This document shows, one piece after another, positions 45,905-58,370 of a stretch of DNA of 64,000 bases; within the stretch, counting starts at the first letter, position 1; each line of letters starts with the position of its first letter. Under the pieces are notes generated by a model. That model saw only the letters and a list, made by a program, of their open reading frames with translations, had not been told where the DNA came from and ran no database searches. Source of the stretch: Coffea arabica (lineage: Eukaryota; Streptophyta; Magnoliopsida; Gentianales; Rubiaceae). A program made the translations under genes and the position numbers. Location of the stretch: assembly GCF_036785885.1 (NCBI RefSeq), contig NC_092319.1:17688983-17752982 (forward strand). The letters are read 5' to 3'.

Positions 45905-47030
45905 CTTTTTTTTTTTGTCGAAACGTTAGCTTTATAGATTACTCTAATAATTACAGTATTTGGACAAAGGTCCAGTCATCAGGACAATAGTCCTACCAAA
46001 ACAATAGTGCCTAGCACTACAAGTTGGGATTCACCCATTCCTCATCTACGAGAATGTTTAGAGCATGCATGCTCAACTTGATACTTCCTACAAATCCTGA
46101 TTCAACAAAAGAGAAAGAACACTTTTGGAACAAATTACTTATATATTTTATATCCTCCAGGAGTGTAACCATCTGTTGATTGCTGGTTCTTGTATATTTT
46201 ATGCACTCTACCAGATCACTATCTTCTAGCTCTACTTTAACACTCGTCCAGCCTTGACTAATTGCATTCAGAAGTGCTAGCCTCACCGCACCAGCTTGGT
46301 CCTGCTTTGTGTCTCCAGCCATTCTTTCCCTTAGTGCCCAGCTTGCTTGCAGACAACCTGCCGAGTCAGTAGCAGTGATTCCAATCCCCACCATTTGTTG
46401 CCTTCTGTCTTGGTGCGTGTGGACCTTGATCAGCAGCCTGGCTTGATTTCCTTCCTGGCTTTGAACTCTCTCCATGCATTGCAGAGCTTCTGTTCCCTTG
46501 GTGTTCTTCCTTGTCTCCTTCCCTCTGTTGGCTTCATCCAATTCCATCCATCCCTTAACAGCTTTTTGTATTACTTTATGCGGTTCCCTTTCCTTGTATT
46601 CAAACTCCCTCTCATTTCTGGCCTTCCAAACCTGCCAGAGAATATTTATGGTGAGGTTTACTTGGTCCTCCCCTCCTCTTTCTTCTTGGGCCTCCATAAT
46701 TACTGTCCACCATTTTCTGAAGCAATTTGATGTGTGCTGTATGCCATCCCATTGCACAGGCGATAGCTTCCAAACTTCCTTTACTTTGTTACACTGGAGC
46801 AGCAGATGTTCTATGGTTTCCTCCTCTTCGCCACAACCTGCACATTTAGGATCTCCTTGCTTTGTTCTTTTATGAATTTCACCTCTCACTGGGAGACCTC
46901 CATGCAGACACTTCCATATGAACATTTTCAATTTTTGGCACACCTTCTGCTTCCATAATGATTTCCAAGCTCTCTTAATGGGCCCTTCATAGCTTGTCCC
47001 AGCTTCATCCCTCCTTCCTACATTCTCCAA
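45905..47030 (-). mobile_element. 5'-truncated LINE (L1-type) insertion
   Basis: Inserted on the minus strand. The A-tail appears as eleven T at 45906-45916 next to the left duplication, and the truncated 5' end abuts the right duplication. The exact 17-bp duplication on both sides is typical of target-primed reverse transcription. Only the last ~1.1 kb of the element is present, covering the C-terminal end of the second open frame and a short 3' tail. The open frame is unbroken, so the insertion is fairly recent. Confidence 0.93.
46017..47030 (-). pseudogene. LINE ORF2 C-terminal fragment (zf-RVT and RNase H-like)
   Basis: About 337 codons without a stop. The first ~110 residues are a reverse transcriptase zinc-binding domain: KLKMFIWKCLHGGLP, then CAGC and HLLLQC with the zinc-binding pattern. 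The C-terminal half is a plant RVT_3 RNase H-like domain (VGIGITATDSAGCL, VKVELEDSDLVECI). Its first catalytic aspartate position looks replaced (KVHTHQD region), so activity is doubtful. The endonuclease and RT domains are missing through 5' truncation. The upstream start at 47045 is an artefact, because those codons lie in the target duplication. Confidence 0.9.
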
Positions 47031-47047
47031 TAAGGAAAGGGACAATC
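47031..47047. repeat. LINE target-site duplication, right
   Basis: Exact copy of 45888-45904. Confidence 0.95.
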
Positions 47048-47059
47048 AACCTAGCTAGA

Positions 47060-48860
47060 GTTGCTTCTTAGCATGAACTTTATCACTACCTTTGGATTGA
47101 TCCATCCTAGATTTCAACATAGGCATCCTAAATTTTAACATAGACAACCTTGAGGCTCCATCTGTTATCATAACTACTGTATAACTAATGCCCAATATTT
47201 GAATGAGTACGTGCAAAGTACAAATAATTAAGAATGAAATAGAATTTTTCTGATTACCAACATTAAACTACATCAAGCAATTATGAGTTCAGATAAATTT
47301 GACTGACAAAAAGAAAACTTGTCAACATAGATACTCGTGAATTCAAGCACTAATTTGAAGGCTTATATAATCAATGTTTTGAAATTCAAACCGGATAGTA
47401 ACTCGGTCGAATCTAGAGGTTTGGATTCAATGGATTCAATTGGGGTCGAACCTATTTAAGAATTGGGTGATATCATCATGATGTCATTATGATGTCATAA
47501 ATATAATAATTTTATATAATATATATTAAACTTTATTTCCAAACATTCTACAATTCAATACCCTTTGAACCTTACTCAAATTTAGTGTTTAGAAGCTGTA
47601 AATATAAATTGATTAGAACTAAATTTGTAAGACCTATTTGAAGAAGTAAAGAATTAAAGCTACAATTGAAAATCTAGAAAAAATTATAGGGGCAATTATA
47701 GTTGTTTAAAATATTTAGGGGTCAAAACAGAATAATGGAAAAGCTTATTAAACATTCACTTCATTACCCCTAGCATTATAAGAAACAGAGCTCCAGGCCG
47801 CTGCAATACCATCTCTCGGCCATTTCGTCCTCCGGTAAGCAGCAGCAAAAGCATTATTGAGGAAATGACATGCCAAATAGTGAAGTCGGCAAAGGTTGGT
47901 TTGGATGAGCCTTAGGAGTAGCTTCAGATCGCACTTTGCTCTAAAAACATTAAGGAGTTGTTGTTTTTCCAGTGAATTCCATTTTTCTCCGTCTTTTCAT
48001 TCCTCTTCTGGGTCTCTTTTTTTATCAATCTCTTTTTGATTTTAATCTTTTTCTTTTTTTCTTCCATTACCAGAAGAAAATATCGTATCATCTTATTATT
48101 TACATTCTTTCCTCTCATGTTTTTCAACTTTTTGATTCAAAACTTAAATAAACTTTTTTTTCCTTTCTATTCTCCCTCTCTTTTTCTTACTTTTTCATTT
48201 GATTTTCGAATTTTGATGTTAGATCTGTAGTAGATCTTGTATGATAGATCAATTAAGCTTGATTTATATTTTTTTTATTCAATATAATTCAGGAAAATAA
48301 AAAAAGTGAAAAACAGAAAGCCAGCAAAAAAACAAAGTTCAACTCAAAAAAGAAAAAATAGAAAACCAGGTTCTGACTAGTTTTAATGGGTTTTGGGTTT
48401 TGATCGGGTTTGACTTGTTTTTGTTAGGCAGATTTTTGGAGAGGTTGGACCGGATGCTTAGTTGGTTCCGATTCAACTAGTCGAGCCCACCGATCAGGTC
48501 TGAACTTAAAAACATAACCCACATGTGACATGTTAGGAGCTGATAAATTCAAACACAAAACTCCATCAAGTGTACTAAATTTAAATATTGAGGCAGCCAT
48601 TCACTAACTCACATAGTTAAACATACTGGGACAACTCTAATAGCATTATGATCACATCTTATCAATCGATGACATGCATCAACTGTAACAATAAAGTTAA
48701 GATGTACCATGATCAACAAACTGCAGTCTAACAATAAGCTCTGTTCACTCTTCAGCCACCTGCACTAACACATACAGAAATTTAAAATATTCTTATAAAA
48801 TCTAAGAGCAATCTGGGAAACATTCATACAGCAGCTAATGAACATATTATACAAAGACAG
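47060..48860. repeat. Degenerate segmental duplication, copy A (interrupted)
   Basis: 47060-47345 and 48520-48860 align, in the same order, with 49390-49960. Shared landmarks are ttgatccatcctaaatttcaac, tacaaataatta and atgacatgcatcaa. The piece between (47375-48514) is an inserted element. It is non-coding and old. Confidence 0.65.
47375..48514. mobile_element. Putative non-autonomous DNA transposon in duplication copy A
   Basis: Left end tgttttgaaattcaaaccgg and a right end whose complement reads tgtttttaagttcagacc. The ends contain further mirrored GC-richer segments. The element is absent from the matching place in copy B (around 49660), which supports insertion. No clear target duplication was found. 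Confidence 0.55.
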
Positions 48861-49389
48861 ATTAAGAGTACCTATTATGAAAGCTACTAGAAGGAAGTCT
48901 CAAGCAAAGCTTTTTTGCCAAGTTTGTCTGCTACAAGTTTTTTAAAAATTTTAGTTATAGTAAATTCAAAAAATTTCTCAAAATTTTTAAATTATACACT
49001 TTAAAAAAAAACACACTTCAAAAATTTTTTTAAAAACTTCTACAGTAAGTTATAGTAAAGTTTTAGACAAATACCCAAAAAACTCATTTGTCAAACGGGC
49101 TTGCATCACATAATAACCGGAGGTTGTTGGCATAGTTTCCTACTTTCCTTTTCAATGTCTAATATAAATGGAAGCTGATGGTGTTATCATATATGTATCA
49201 TTTCCCCCTACATTTAATCTTTCAAACAAAGTTAATTGGGTTGTCCAATCAAGACCATCGTTCTGTTCAATTGTTTCAATAGAACAGAATTGTATTTTCT
49301 ATGCTTTATGCTTATTTTTCGTTGTTTTTGTTGTACTTTATCTTTTTCTTTCATTGGTAATAATGCATATCTTTTTCTTGCTTTTTGAT

Positions 49390-49960
49390 TTCGAAATTGC
49401 TTTTTAGCATTAAGTTTATCGATGTTGTTTGTTTGATCCATCCTAAATTTCAACCCATAGACCCTAAACTTAAACATAGAAAATCTAGATATATATACTA
49501 TTTGTTTGCTTAACTACTACAACTAAAAACCATTATTTTGATCAGTACATGCTTCTACAAATAATTAGAGGGGAAATCAATTTTCCTCGTTACAAACACT
49601 AACCTGTATCAAACAATTATTAAGTCTACAAAATTCAATACAAAAATAACAGAGCATGTAAATATAGCCACTTGTCTTTTCAAATGGCAATTTCTATCCA
49701 TAAAGAACATCTCTGTCACTTAACTATTGAACCAATAAATTGCATCATCTGCAATATAATTTTCAAAGTGGAACAATCATTCACACACTTATTCATTCAA
49801 GCACACAATTCAAGTGGATCAATTACAATCATAATCACATTTAATCAAAAAATGACATGCATCAAGTGGGAATATAGAGTTACCTTGTACCTTAGCAACA
49901 AAGTACAATCTAAGAGCGAGATCTATCCGTACTTCACCCGCCTACAATAGCAAGCACAAA
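49390..49960. repeat. Degenerate segmental duplication, copy B (uninterrupted)
   Basis: Counterpart of 47060-47345 plus 48520-48860. It is non-coding, and the short open frames inside are not conserved in copy A. Confidence 0.65.
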
Positions 49961-50029
49961 GGCTTATTCATAATTTTGATTGTTGAATGGAAGCTATACA
50001 GTCCATAGACCAGAAAGTAAGAGCAAAAT

Positions 50030-51100
50030 TGAGCATACCTCTACAAACCCAACTCTGATACTGTGCAATAGAGCCATTTGAATCCATAATTTTGTATCTT
50101 AACAACAGCCATTATTGCAGCCTAATTTACAAATTGATGAGCAAACGTTGAAGAAGATGAGAGGTCCTGCTGTTAATCACCTCAAATGATTCTTCACCTT
50201 TCACACTTTAATGGCCTCATCACCGTGCTGCAATTACTGATTCAAATAAGTGCCATTTGTTGCAAGAACTGAATTAATGATTCATGAACTTTTAAGGATG
50301 AAGAAGACGTAGCTTTCTACCATTACAATTCAAGCATTCATCTTTAACTTTAGTGCACTAATATTGCCTTAAATGCATTTAATGTGCATAATCAATTTAG
50401 CTGAACATACTTGAGGGGAGTTGATTTCATTTTTCTACCCGCTTTGCTAAATCAATGGCAAAGCAGCCAAAACATTAGCCACCAAAGGGTACAGTATGTA
50501 AATCATGCGAAATTAGTCAGCAGAAACTTGTGCACTTTGCTTAATCAATGCAGTTACAGTTTTACCATTCCCAAAATGCTCCTACAAAGGTAGGATGAAA
50601 ATCACCCAAGAGTCATACAACAACTCCTTTTTATATATACGTAGGATATACGGAAAAGTGCACAAAGAAAGAAAGGAAATAAACATGCCTCTGCAAACAC
50701 TAGTCCGACAGTGTGAAACATAAGCATCTGAACTAACAATTTTGTCTATTAACAGTAGCCATTATTGCAGCTAGCTCTAAAAACTGACCACCAATGCTGC
50801 AGAAGGTGGAAGGTTGTGCAATTACACTTGTAACGTGCTCTCCAAATGATCTTCACCTCTCATGCTTTAATGTGGTTTTAAACATGCTTCAATTACTGAT
50901 TTTAATCACTCCCACTCTTTGGAGAAGCAAAGTTATTGATCTGAGGATGAACAAGAAGAAAATTTCTGCCCTTACGCATGCAACATGCTATCGAAATGCT
51001 TCTTCAGCTCCCATCCCTGGCATTAATGTTGTCTTAAACACACTTTAATTGTCAATTTTAATCAATCGCACATCTGTTGGAGAAGTTCAATTGCTTTTCT
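50030..51100. repeat. Further degenerate repeats
   Basis: 50040-50250 and 50695-50910 are similar (cagccattattgcagc / cagtagccattattgcagct, caaatgat.cttcacct, caattactgatt). A shorter third piece lies at 50965-51080. They continue the decayed duplicated region and have no credible coding frame. Confidence 0.6.
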
Positions 51101-51383
51101 AAGGGTTGCCAGTAATTTGCAATAGAATGAAGTGGCTATCTGTTTTGATTGTGCACTTAACGGCTACTTTAGAGGGTAAATTGGTTACTTTCACCCATGA
51201 GTAGCATTTAACAACTTGCTTATCGCTTGTAATGCAAACCAATTACATAACAAAGGGTTTAATCATCAAATCATCGGACAGTGCACCTCATACAATTGTA
51301 CACTTAGCAAAATCAATAGTACTCCAACTTTCTCCTGCCGAAATTGTCCCTAAAGATGGCAGATGAAAATTTCCCAAGAGTCA

Positions 51384-51432
<49 letters not shown>
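51384..51432. repeat. TA microsatellite (Helitron target)
   Basis: About 49 bases of TA repeat directly before Helitron copy 2. The repeat resumes at 52619-52640 on the other side. Confidence 0.95.
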
Positions 51433-51435
<3 letters not shown>

Positions 51436-52618
51436 TTATACTATATAAGATTGAGTTTTGGTCAAAGAATAGGTTAAATTTCAACCGCATAGGTGGGAGC
51501 TTTTTGGGAATGTGAAATGTTGTATATTAGTTTAAAAACTTTAGGTACAAGTTAAGAAAGCATGTATTTGAGTATGTTTACTGAAATGACCCCATTTTAA
51601 TACATTTAAAGTTGTCATTGATGAGCCATCTGGGTATTGATGGAATGTGTAATTAGTGTGCAACCGTTTTTGCATTTTCTACAACTCGTATATGTTTGTG
51701 TGTTAGTGTAATTCCCGGAATATCCCTTAGCGACCAATAATTCCCCTTTTCAGCCGTAGATAACCGTTTGAGATGTTGTTTTATCTAAAATGTTTGAATG
51801 ACAATCGGATTTAAGAAATGAGCCAGCGATTTCTCTATCAATGGTAGGAACTCATTTCTCTATCATTTATAATCTGTATTTATGAGCCACAAACTTTGGT
51901 CAGTTTATCCCCTTTCAGCTTTATGAGTTAAGTTTTCCCTTTTTGCCTTTGTCTACAATGATTTGCCTCATCGTTTTCTCTTCCATCCAATTTCAACTCT
52001 GAAATTACCTATTATTTCATCATTAATTACACTCAATTCAATTGTCGAATCATTGGTATATTAATGCATAAACGGTTGATTATCAGTTTCTCCTTGTTCG
52101 CATTCTAAAATTGGGATAATTCTATTTGGTTTCAAATTAATCAGTTCAGAATACTCTTCAGTCCCAGCTACTCTTAGTGGTTCAGCGTGAGGTTAGATTT
52201 CACCCTCCCCCCAATTTTTCAATTTCTCCCTTAATTTTGTCGGTATGTTCTTAATACCTACAATTAGCGACTCTTATCGCGTTGCCTAGCTGCAAGATAG
52301 CATTTTTTGTGTTGTCTAACCCTAATTGGTTTGGGTTGGTTATAATCTTATAGGTTTGGAGCAACAGCAAGAAAGAGTTCTCGGTAGGGATTCTAGAATA
52401 AGGTTAGCTTTCTGTGTTGTTCTGCCTTTCTGCATTATCAACGACCTTCAATTTGATCCAGTTTTATTGTAACGCTGTATGAATTGATTGATTATATTGT
52501 TTATCTTTTCATACTAAGTTTTATTTCTTCTTACAATGTACTATTGTTTGTTCAACAAAAAAACTTCCTTGTCCACATGCACCAAACACTCGCGCGATGC
52601 GCGGACATTCCTCCCTAG
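51433..52618 (+). mobile_element. Non-autonomous Helitron copy 2
   Basis: Starts TC (51433) after an A and ends CTAG (52615-52618) before a T, exactly the Helitron insertion rule, inside a TA microsatellite. A hairpin cgcgcgatgcgcg (52591-52603) lies about 11 bases before the end. It is collinear with copy 1 (4361-5547) and almost the same length. No coding sequence was found. Confidence 0.92.
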
Positions 52619-52849
52619 TATATATATATATATATATATGTTGACTTGTATATCATGTAGTATATACAATAATCTTACTAGTAATCATATATTATCATAC
52701 ATTATTAATCATCAATTTTATTGCATCATCATATATCATTGCACCCATGTAAACTATAGATACTAGATGGTTTTAAAATTTGAATGTATACCAATTCTAC
52801 CTATTTACCATGGTATTTAGTTGTCAACGACGAAGTTTACCTTAGGCAA

Positions 52850-53800
52850 TATTTTGAAACTCGGACCAATGATTAAACTAGTAAAGTGTTTGGTCAAGTT
52901 TCAATTGGTTCAACCAGTTCAATCCCAATTCATTGATTTTTTATTTAAAAAAAAAAAAATAACAAATAAGCAAAAATATGTAAAATCAACACAAAATTCC
53001 TAAAATTTGTAGTATCTTTTGGAGAAGATTTACTAATCTAGTACCTTCTAATTCATCTACCAATAAAAAGAAAAGTATTTCATAAAAAAATAAAGAATCA
53101 ACAAATTATGAAAAAAATCTGCCCAATATCTTAAATTATACAAAGAAGAGTTTGACTTACCTAACTCAAAAACAAATCTGATAGGACTTGTAAAATTAAA
53201 TCCAAAAAAAGTAAAAACAATCATGAAGATGAAAACAAAAGATAGAAGAGGAAAGGGAAAACAAGTTTGTCTCTTTATCTACCAAGTTCAACTTCATTAT
53301 CATCTTCATCATCAATAATGTAAAAGAAAAAATAAAAGAGAAGAGGAAAAAAAAAAAAAAAAGGAAATGAGCGGAGCTTGTAGAGCGGCTCTTGGAGGTG
53401 AAGATTCTTAAAGGAGGAGGAGGATTGAGGGTTCTTTAGTTTTTAGTTAGATTAGTCATTTTGTTTTTAAATTGAACAAACTAAGGTTTTTTTTTAAAAA
53501 ATTTGAGAAAAAATGGCCCATCAACCAACTTAATTGCAGTTGCAAACAATTAGGGTCAAGTTGTTGGGATAGAATTGAAAAGCTCAAAAAATTGAGCAGC
53601 TCATAAAAAAAATCCAAGTCCCAAGTCAAAATTCAAAAACCGAACTTGACCGATTTAACCTATTTATTTTGGTACACTGATTCTCACGGATTTTGATCGA
53701 TTTTTAACTTTTCGGATTTCTCATAGAATGGATCAATATTATGGTCGATTTGCGGTCCAACCAATTAAACTGACCGGTCTAATTCGGTTCTTGAAATAGT
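52850..53800. mobile_element. Putative non-autonomous DNA transposon
   Basis: Left end attttgaaactcggacc and right end ggttcttgaaat with inner mirrored segments (aattaaactgaccggtc). Similar end design to 47375-48514, possibly the same family. The interior is AT-rich and without genes. Confidence 0.5.
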
Positions 53801-55042
53801 GACCTCATGTTGTACTTCTTTCTCGTGAATATTTGACAATAATGCCCCGCTTTTGTGACAGCACATTAGCATTTCGTACAAGATTGTGATGCCATCCTTT
53901 GTTTGATTTTTTTTAGTTGAAAAAAAGGTTGGATAGGTTTGTGTTTGATCACTATCACAGTTCAGAGCATGCCTTTGAGACCATAAAAATAGCTAGCAAA
54001 GGCTCTTATAATTGTTCATCAGTACAACCATCACATTGATAGTCAATTCAAACACACAATGTTTTATGCGTGGTTTATCATTGTCAATTGAACTAACTTA
54101 TATTAGCATCTTTTTTTTTTTTTTTTATATATTATCCATGTAGATTGACTAATTTTTAAGAGTTATGGTTAATGTTCTATATAGGCACACAATAAAAATA
54201 CAAAATATAGCAAATTAGCAACGAAAATGAATCCTATATGACCTGCGAATTTGACCTCAACGCAACACCACGAGGAGTTTACTGTCGGATGTGAATCCGA
54301 CGAAATCACGTGGGAAAAGAGTCGATTAAGGTCTTTCTGCCAGAGGGTGTTGTTTTATCTGGCAATACTTTCTTCCAAAATATCTCACAAAAATTTGAAC
54401 CTGGGAAAGTTAGGTTCCAAAGTTAGTGTGTCCATGCAACAAACCTAAATGATAAGAAGAATTTTTCAAAGGTACATAATAAGAAAACTTGTGGAAGAAC
54501 CGTTCCATTTTTTAACAAAAATAATAGTTGGACTATTTTATTCGTACTTTAATATTTCTAAAATACCTTTTCTTGGTCCAACTAATCTGCTCACAAGATA
54601 CAATCTTTTGTTTGTAAGTAGATGTACTGTGGTGCCATTTATGAAAATTTTCGCATATTGTAGGTATTATATATTGCAAATTTCTTACGATTTTTTTTTT
54701 TATAAAAATTGGCATATTTACTTAATTGTAGCCATTCTTTTATTAGCTATTATTTGATACATATTTGATACATATTTATGAAAAAATTTATATGGGTATC
54801 TCCAGATGTAAAATTGACATAATTCGCACTAAAAATGGACTTTAAAATGTGTATATATTATATTAAATTTTATTTTTTAGCCTAAAAAAATTTTACTTTT
54901 TAAAAATTCACAAATTAGATCTTGAAGTACATATAACTTTAAGCTATTAATGTATGTCAAATTATTTCATATCGTATCTAATCACAAATTTTGCCGGTCA
55001 AGATAGAATTATGCATTTTCCAAAACCAACTACACTAGGCTA
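53801..55042. other. Intergenic region, no supported gene
   Basis: Only short open frames without recognisable motifs. T-runs are present. Confidence 0.45.
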
Positions 55043-55400
55043 CTACAACATCACAATGGAAAAGAACAGAACAATCAATTGAAGTGCGGCTCCCGAACGT
55101 GTTGACCCAGCTGGGATGACCAGAAGTGAAGAAACTACCAAATTCAAGACTTTGACTGGCTTCTCCTTACTTCGTTTTGAGCCTGTCAAGCCAAATTTCA
55201 CCGACCGCATTACCGAAACTTCCTTGTCAATGCCTGGTAGCTGCCGTTTTGAATCACAGGCGGGTCGTACATCTGTTGTACGATTTAGAATTAAACGTGG
55301 CACACAGCAGGTGAGAGTACCACCGTATAATGATTCTAACATGTTGAATAGCGAAAGGATCAATCTAACGGATGTCAGTTGGACTTTTCGTAAGATATAA
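55043..55400. other. GC-richer patch open on both strands
   Basis: A 106-codon minus-strand frame (55363-55043) ends in a short hydrophobic tail that resembles a GPI-anchor signal, and a 94-codon plus-strand frame (55116-55400) overlaps it. I recognise neither. It may be a gene fragment left by duplication or transposition, or chance. Confidence 0.3.
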
Positions 55401-55677
55401 TTCAGGTATTAGATTTTTAAAAATATAAAATTAATTAAAAAAAATATGTGAATGCAAGGAAAATAATAATTGCTAATAAATGTATATATAAGATAGGTTA
55501 GATGAAATTTAAAAATGTTAATAAACACGATCAGAAAAATTCATAGAAAAATGAACCGACTATTAAAGATTATCTGTTGTAAATTTGTAACAAGCATTTG
55601 TTAGAAAAATTCATAGAAAAAATAAACCCCGCTGTTAGTTATCTTCTGAGCTGTACGTTAATCACTGTTTTATACCT

Positions 55678-55886
55678 AGGGACGGAACTCGGGGGGCCAC
55701 GGTAGGCTCCCCCCAAGGTTTTAGAACTTGCGAAATTAGAAATATTCAGAGCACACTTTATATAAATGTAAACTTTTCGCCTCGCAACAAATTAAAAAGA
55801 TATTTTATGTTATACATATAAGTTTCTCTATATATATATATATATCAAATTCGCTCCCTTAAGACGAATTTTCTGGTTCCGTCTAT
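55678..55886. mobile_element. Small MITE with GACGGAAC ends
   Basis: Left tagggacggaactcgg and right ggttccgtcta are inverted. The GACGGA core and adjacent G-run are like the hAT element at 40484-41450. The flanking 8 bases match only partly (5 of 8). Confidence 0.55.
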
Positions 55887-57534
55887 GTCTACGCCATTCA
55901 AACTTATCCAATAACAAGATTGTACAGAACTCCGTACCATTCAAACTTCTCCGCTTCTCCACAAAATTTAATACTTTTATGGTACTCTTGCATTAATTCA
56001 AATCAAATAGGAATAGAATAATTTTTATAAATGTGGTTTTATTAGTTTGCATACACATCGAATATATCTCAAAAACTAGTGAAAATAAGGTATGGATTAA
56101 TTCTACTTTGCGCCCTTTTAATTATATTTAAATTTTTATTTTGGACCCTAATCTTTAAAATGAGACACTTAAGTTCCTAAAGCATAGCACAAGTTTTACT
56201 TTAGTCCCTAAATATTGTTTTCACATTGGATTATGCTTTTCATTATAGTTTAATTTTATCTACAGAGCTAGATGACTAGAAATATTCAAAACTAATGGTC
56301 TATCCAGAGAATTTTCTCATGATGGATATATGGACTATAATTCATATAATATTCAAATGTTTTAATTTTGTTAGTTGAACTATTTTGCCGACATGAGGTC
56401 TAAACTTGAACTGTTATGTCTACCATAGCTTCCTTCGAATTTTCTACAGTGAGTAATCACATTCATGGAAAATTTTGACGTGTGTTCTACTAATTTCCAG
56501 AAGAAAAATGGAACGTGAAAATTAACCTGGTAACTACCACAGAACAATTGTTTAAGCTGTAATGAAGACAGGGTAAATAAATATAAAAGAATTGTATAAT
56601 TCAAGATTAATAAGAGATCTTCTTTTTTGGTGAATATTCTATGTTACAGCAAATATGATTCTTACTCTTTATTCGAATGAAGTTGGGATAATAAGAATTC
56701 TGTTTGTCTTGAATTATTTGTTTAAATATAATACAGTATTAGTTTACATTTCTAGTTATCTTTTTTTTGTTTTTGTTTCTATGGTATAAAAAATTATGTT
56801 CAGGTCTCTTCTTTTAATGCGTGAGTTTTTTAAGTGTATGTATTACCCATTCCACGTTAATCTATAATATTTTTGAGTTGAAAATTGTTTGTATATTTCT
56901 CCAACTATTATAGGTTCTTGTAATAATTAAAAAAAAACAGTAGCCACTTAAATGAAATTAGTACTAGGCATGATACCACTATGCAGTAGGCTAGATTGTT
57001 GAGTGGAAAATCCAGGAAAACAAGAGAGTATTTATCTATCTCAGGGCAACCTGCTAAAATAATCCATAAACTATTAATAAAAACTATGCTCAAATTTACT
57101 TTTAAAACTTTTAAAGTTAATTTTGTCAATGGTCCCCAAGGTTTTTCCTGTTTTTTTTGGGCGCACTGTCACTCGTATTGTTTAAAATCTTAAATGTACT
57201 TATTGAATCTTTTAAATTTCTTCTGTTTCTAAATGGTTCGCCAATTATGTTAGGGCCTTCACTTTGCCACCATATTCCGTTGAACCTCAGCTTCATCCTG
57301 CACATACTCCACAAAAAAGAAAAAGAAAAAGAAGAGTAATGAAGTTATGTAGAAAAGAAGTATTTATTTTTTAAATTGTAAAAGGTGTTTACTCTATTCA
57401 AAGTTTATGAATATAATTATTTAAACAGTAATGAAAGTTGGCTAAAAAAACAAGAAATAATATAGGATTCAAAGTTAATTTAAAACTCTTCAAAGTAAAC
57501 AACAGAAGAAACCTTGTACTTTTCTTTTAATTGT
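55887..57534. other. AT-rich intergenic region, no supported gene
   Basis: No frame with recognisable content. Confidence 0.45.
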
Positions 57535-58370
57535 TCTATGCTTTTACAAATTGGTTGATTCAAAAAGAAATGATGAAGTTGGAAAAATGTTTTAATAACA
57601 AAATTTCCATCCTTTTTGTTTAAATGGTCACTCGCTTATTTAATTGCTTCTTGAATTATAAGTTGAACTTCAATTTACAATTTATTATTACCGTTTTCTT
57701 CAAATTTACATATTGTATATTGAAATTACATAGTTAATATTATTAATAAAATATTCCCTACAATTTAACCTAAGTGGGAAACTCAGTGTTAGACAAAACT
57801 CTACAGGAGGAAAAGTCATATTTAATAGAATTGTAGCTGACCAAGGACCAATAAATTACGAAGTTTAAGGATTTAATAGGAACAAATAAAACAGTTTTCG
57901 CAAGAGGTGATTGATATAGTTTAAGGACTATTAGAGTCATGAATCCAAACATTTAAATCCTTCAAGTTTGATGTTTCTAACAATTTAGTAACGTTCAACC
58001 CCTAAGAATTAGTGAAGACATTCATACCAACTCAAATTTAAAGTAAGGGTGTGTTTGATAAAACTGAATTCTGAAAACTAAAATCTGAAATTTGAAAGTA
58101 TGAAGTCTAAATTCATTAAATTATTGAATTGTTAAGTATTAAATCTGATACATTTGAGTGTATATTTCATTAAGTAATAAGTGAATAGCTTATCACTTAT
58201 TTTTGGAAGTAAATTTTGCCTAGAAAATTTAGTGCCACTTAGTTAATTTAGATGTTTAATTTTTAGTTATCAAACGCATCTGAATATGTTAAGATCTGAA
58301 TCCATTAAGAGAATAGTATTACATACATTCAGGAGAAAAAATTTTGAAGGAAGATTAAAAATTTGGGTAA
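57535..58370. repeat. Dispersed repeat copy B, interrupted by a MITE
   Basis: Matches 42295-42900 in order and orientation. A 235-bp MITE (58047-58281) separates its last part (around gaaggaagattaaaaatt), which is continuous in copy A. Confidence 0.65.
58047..58281. mobile_element. MITE (235 bp)
   Basis: Left gggtgtgtttgata and right tatcaaacgcatct are inverted repeats. The interior has short ctgaaaactaaaatctga repeats. It is absent from the matching position of dispersed copy A. Confidence 0.7.

Noticed and set aside
46347..46875. Plus-strand frames of 127-133 codons opposite the LINE
   Set aside because: Antisense shadows of the LINE open frame.
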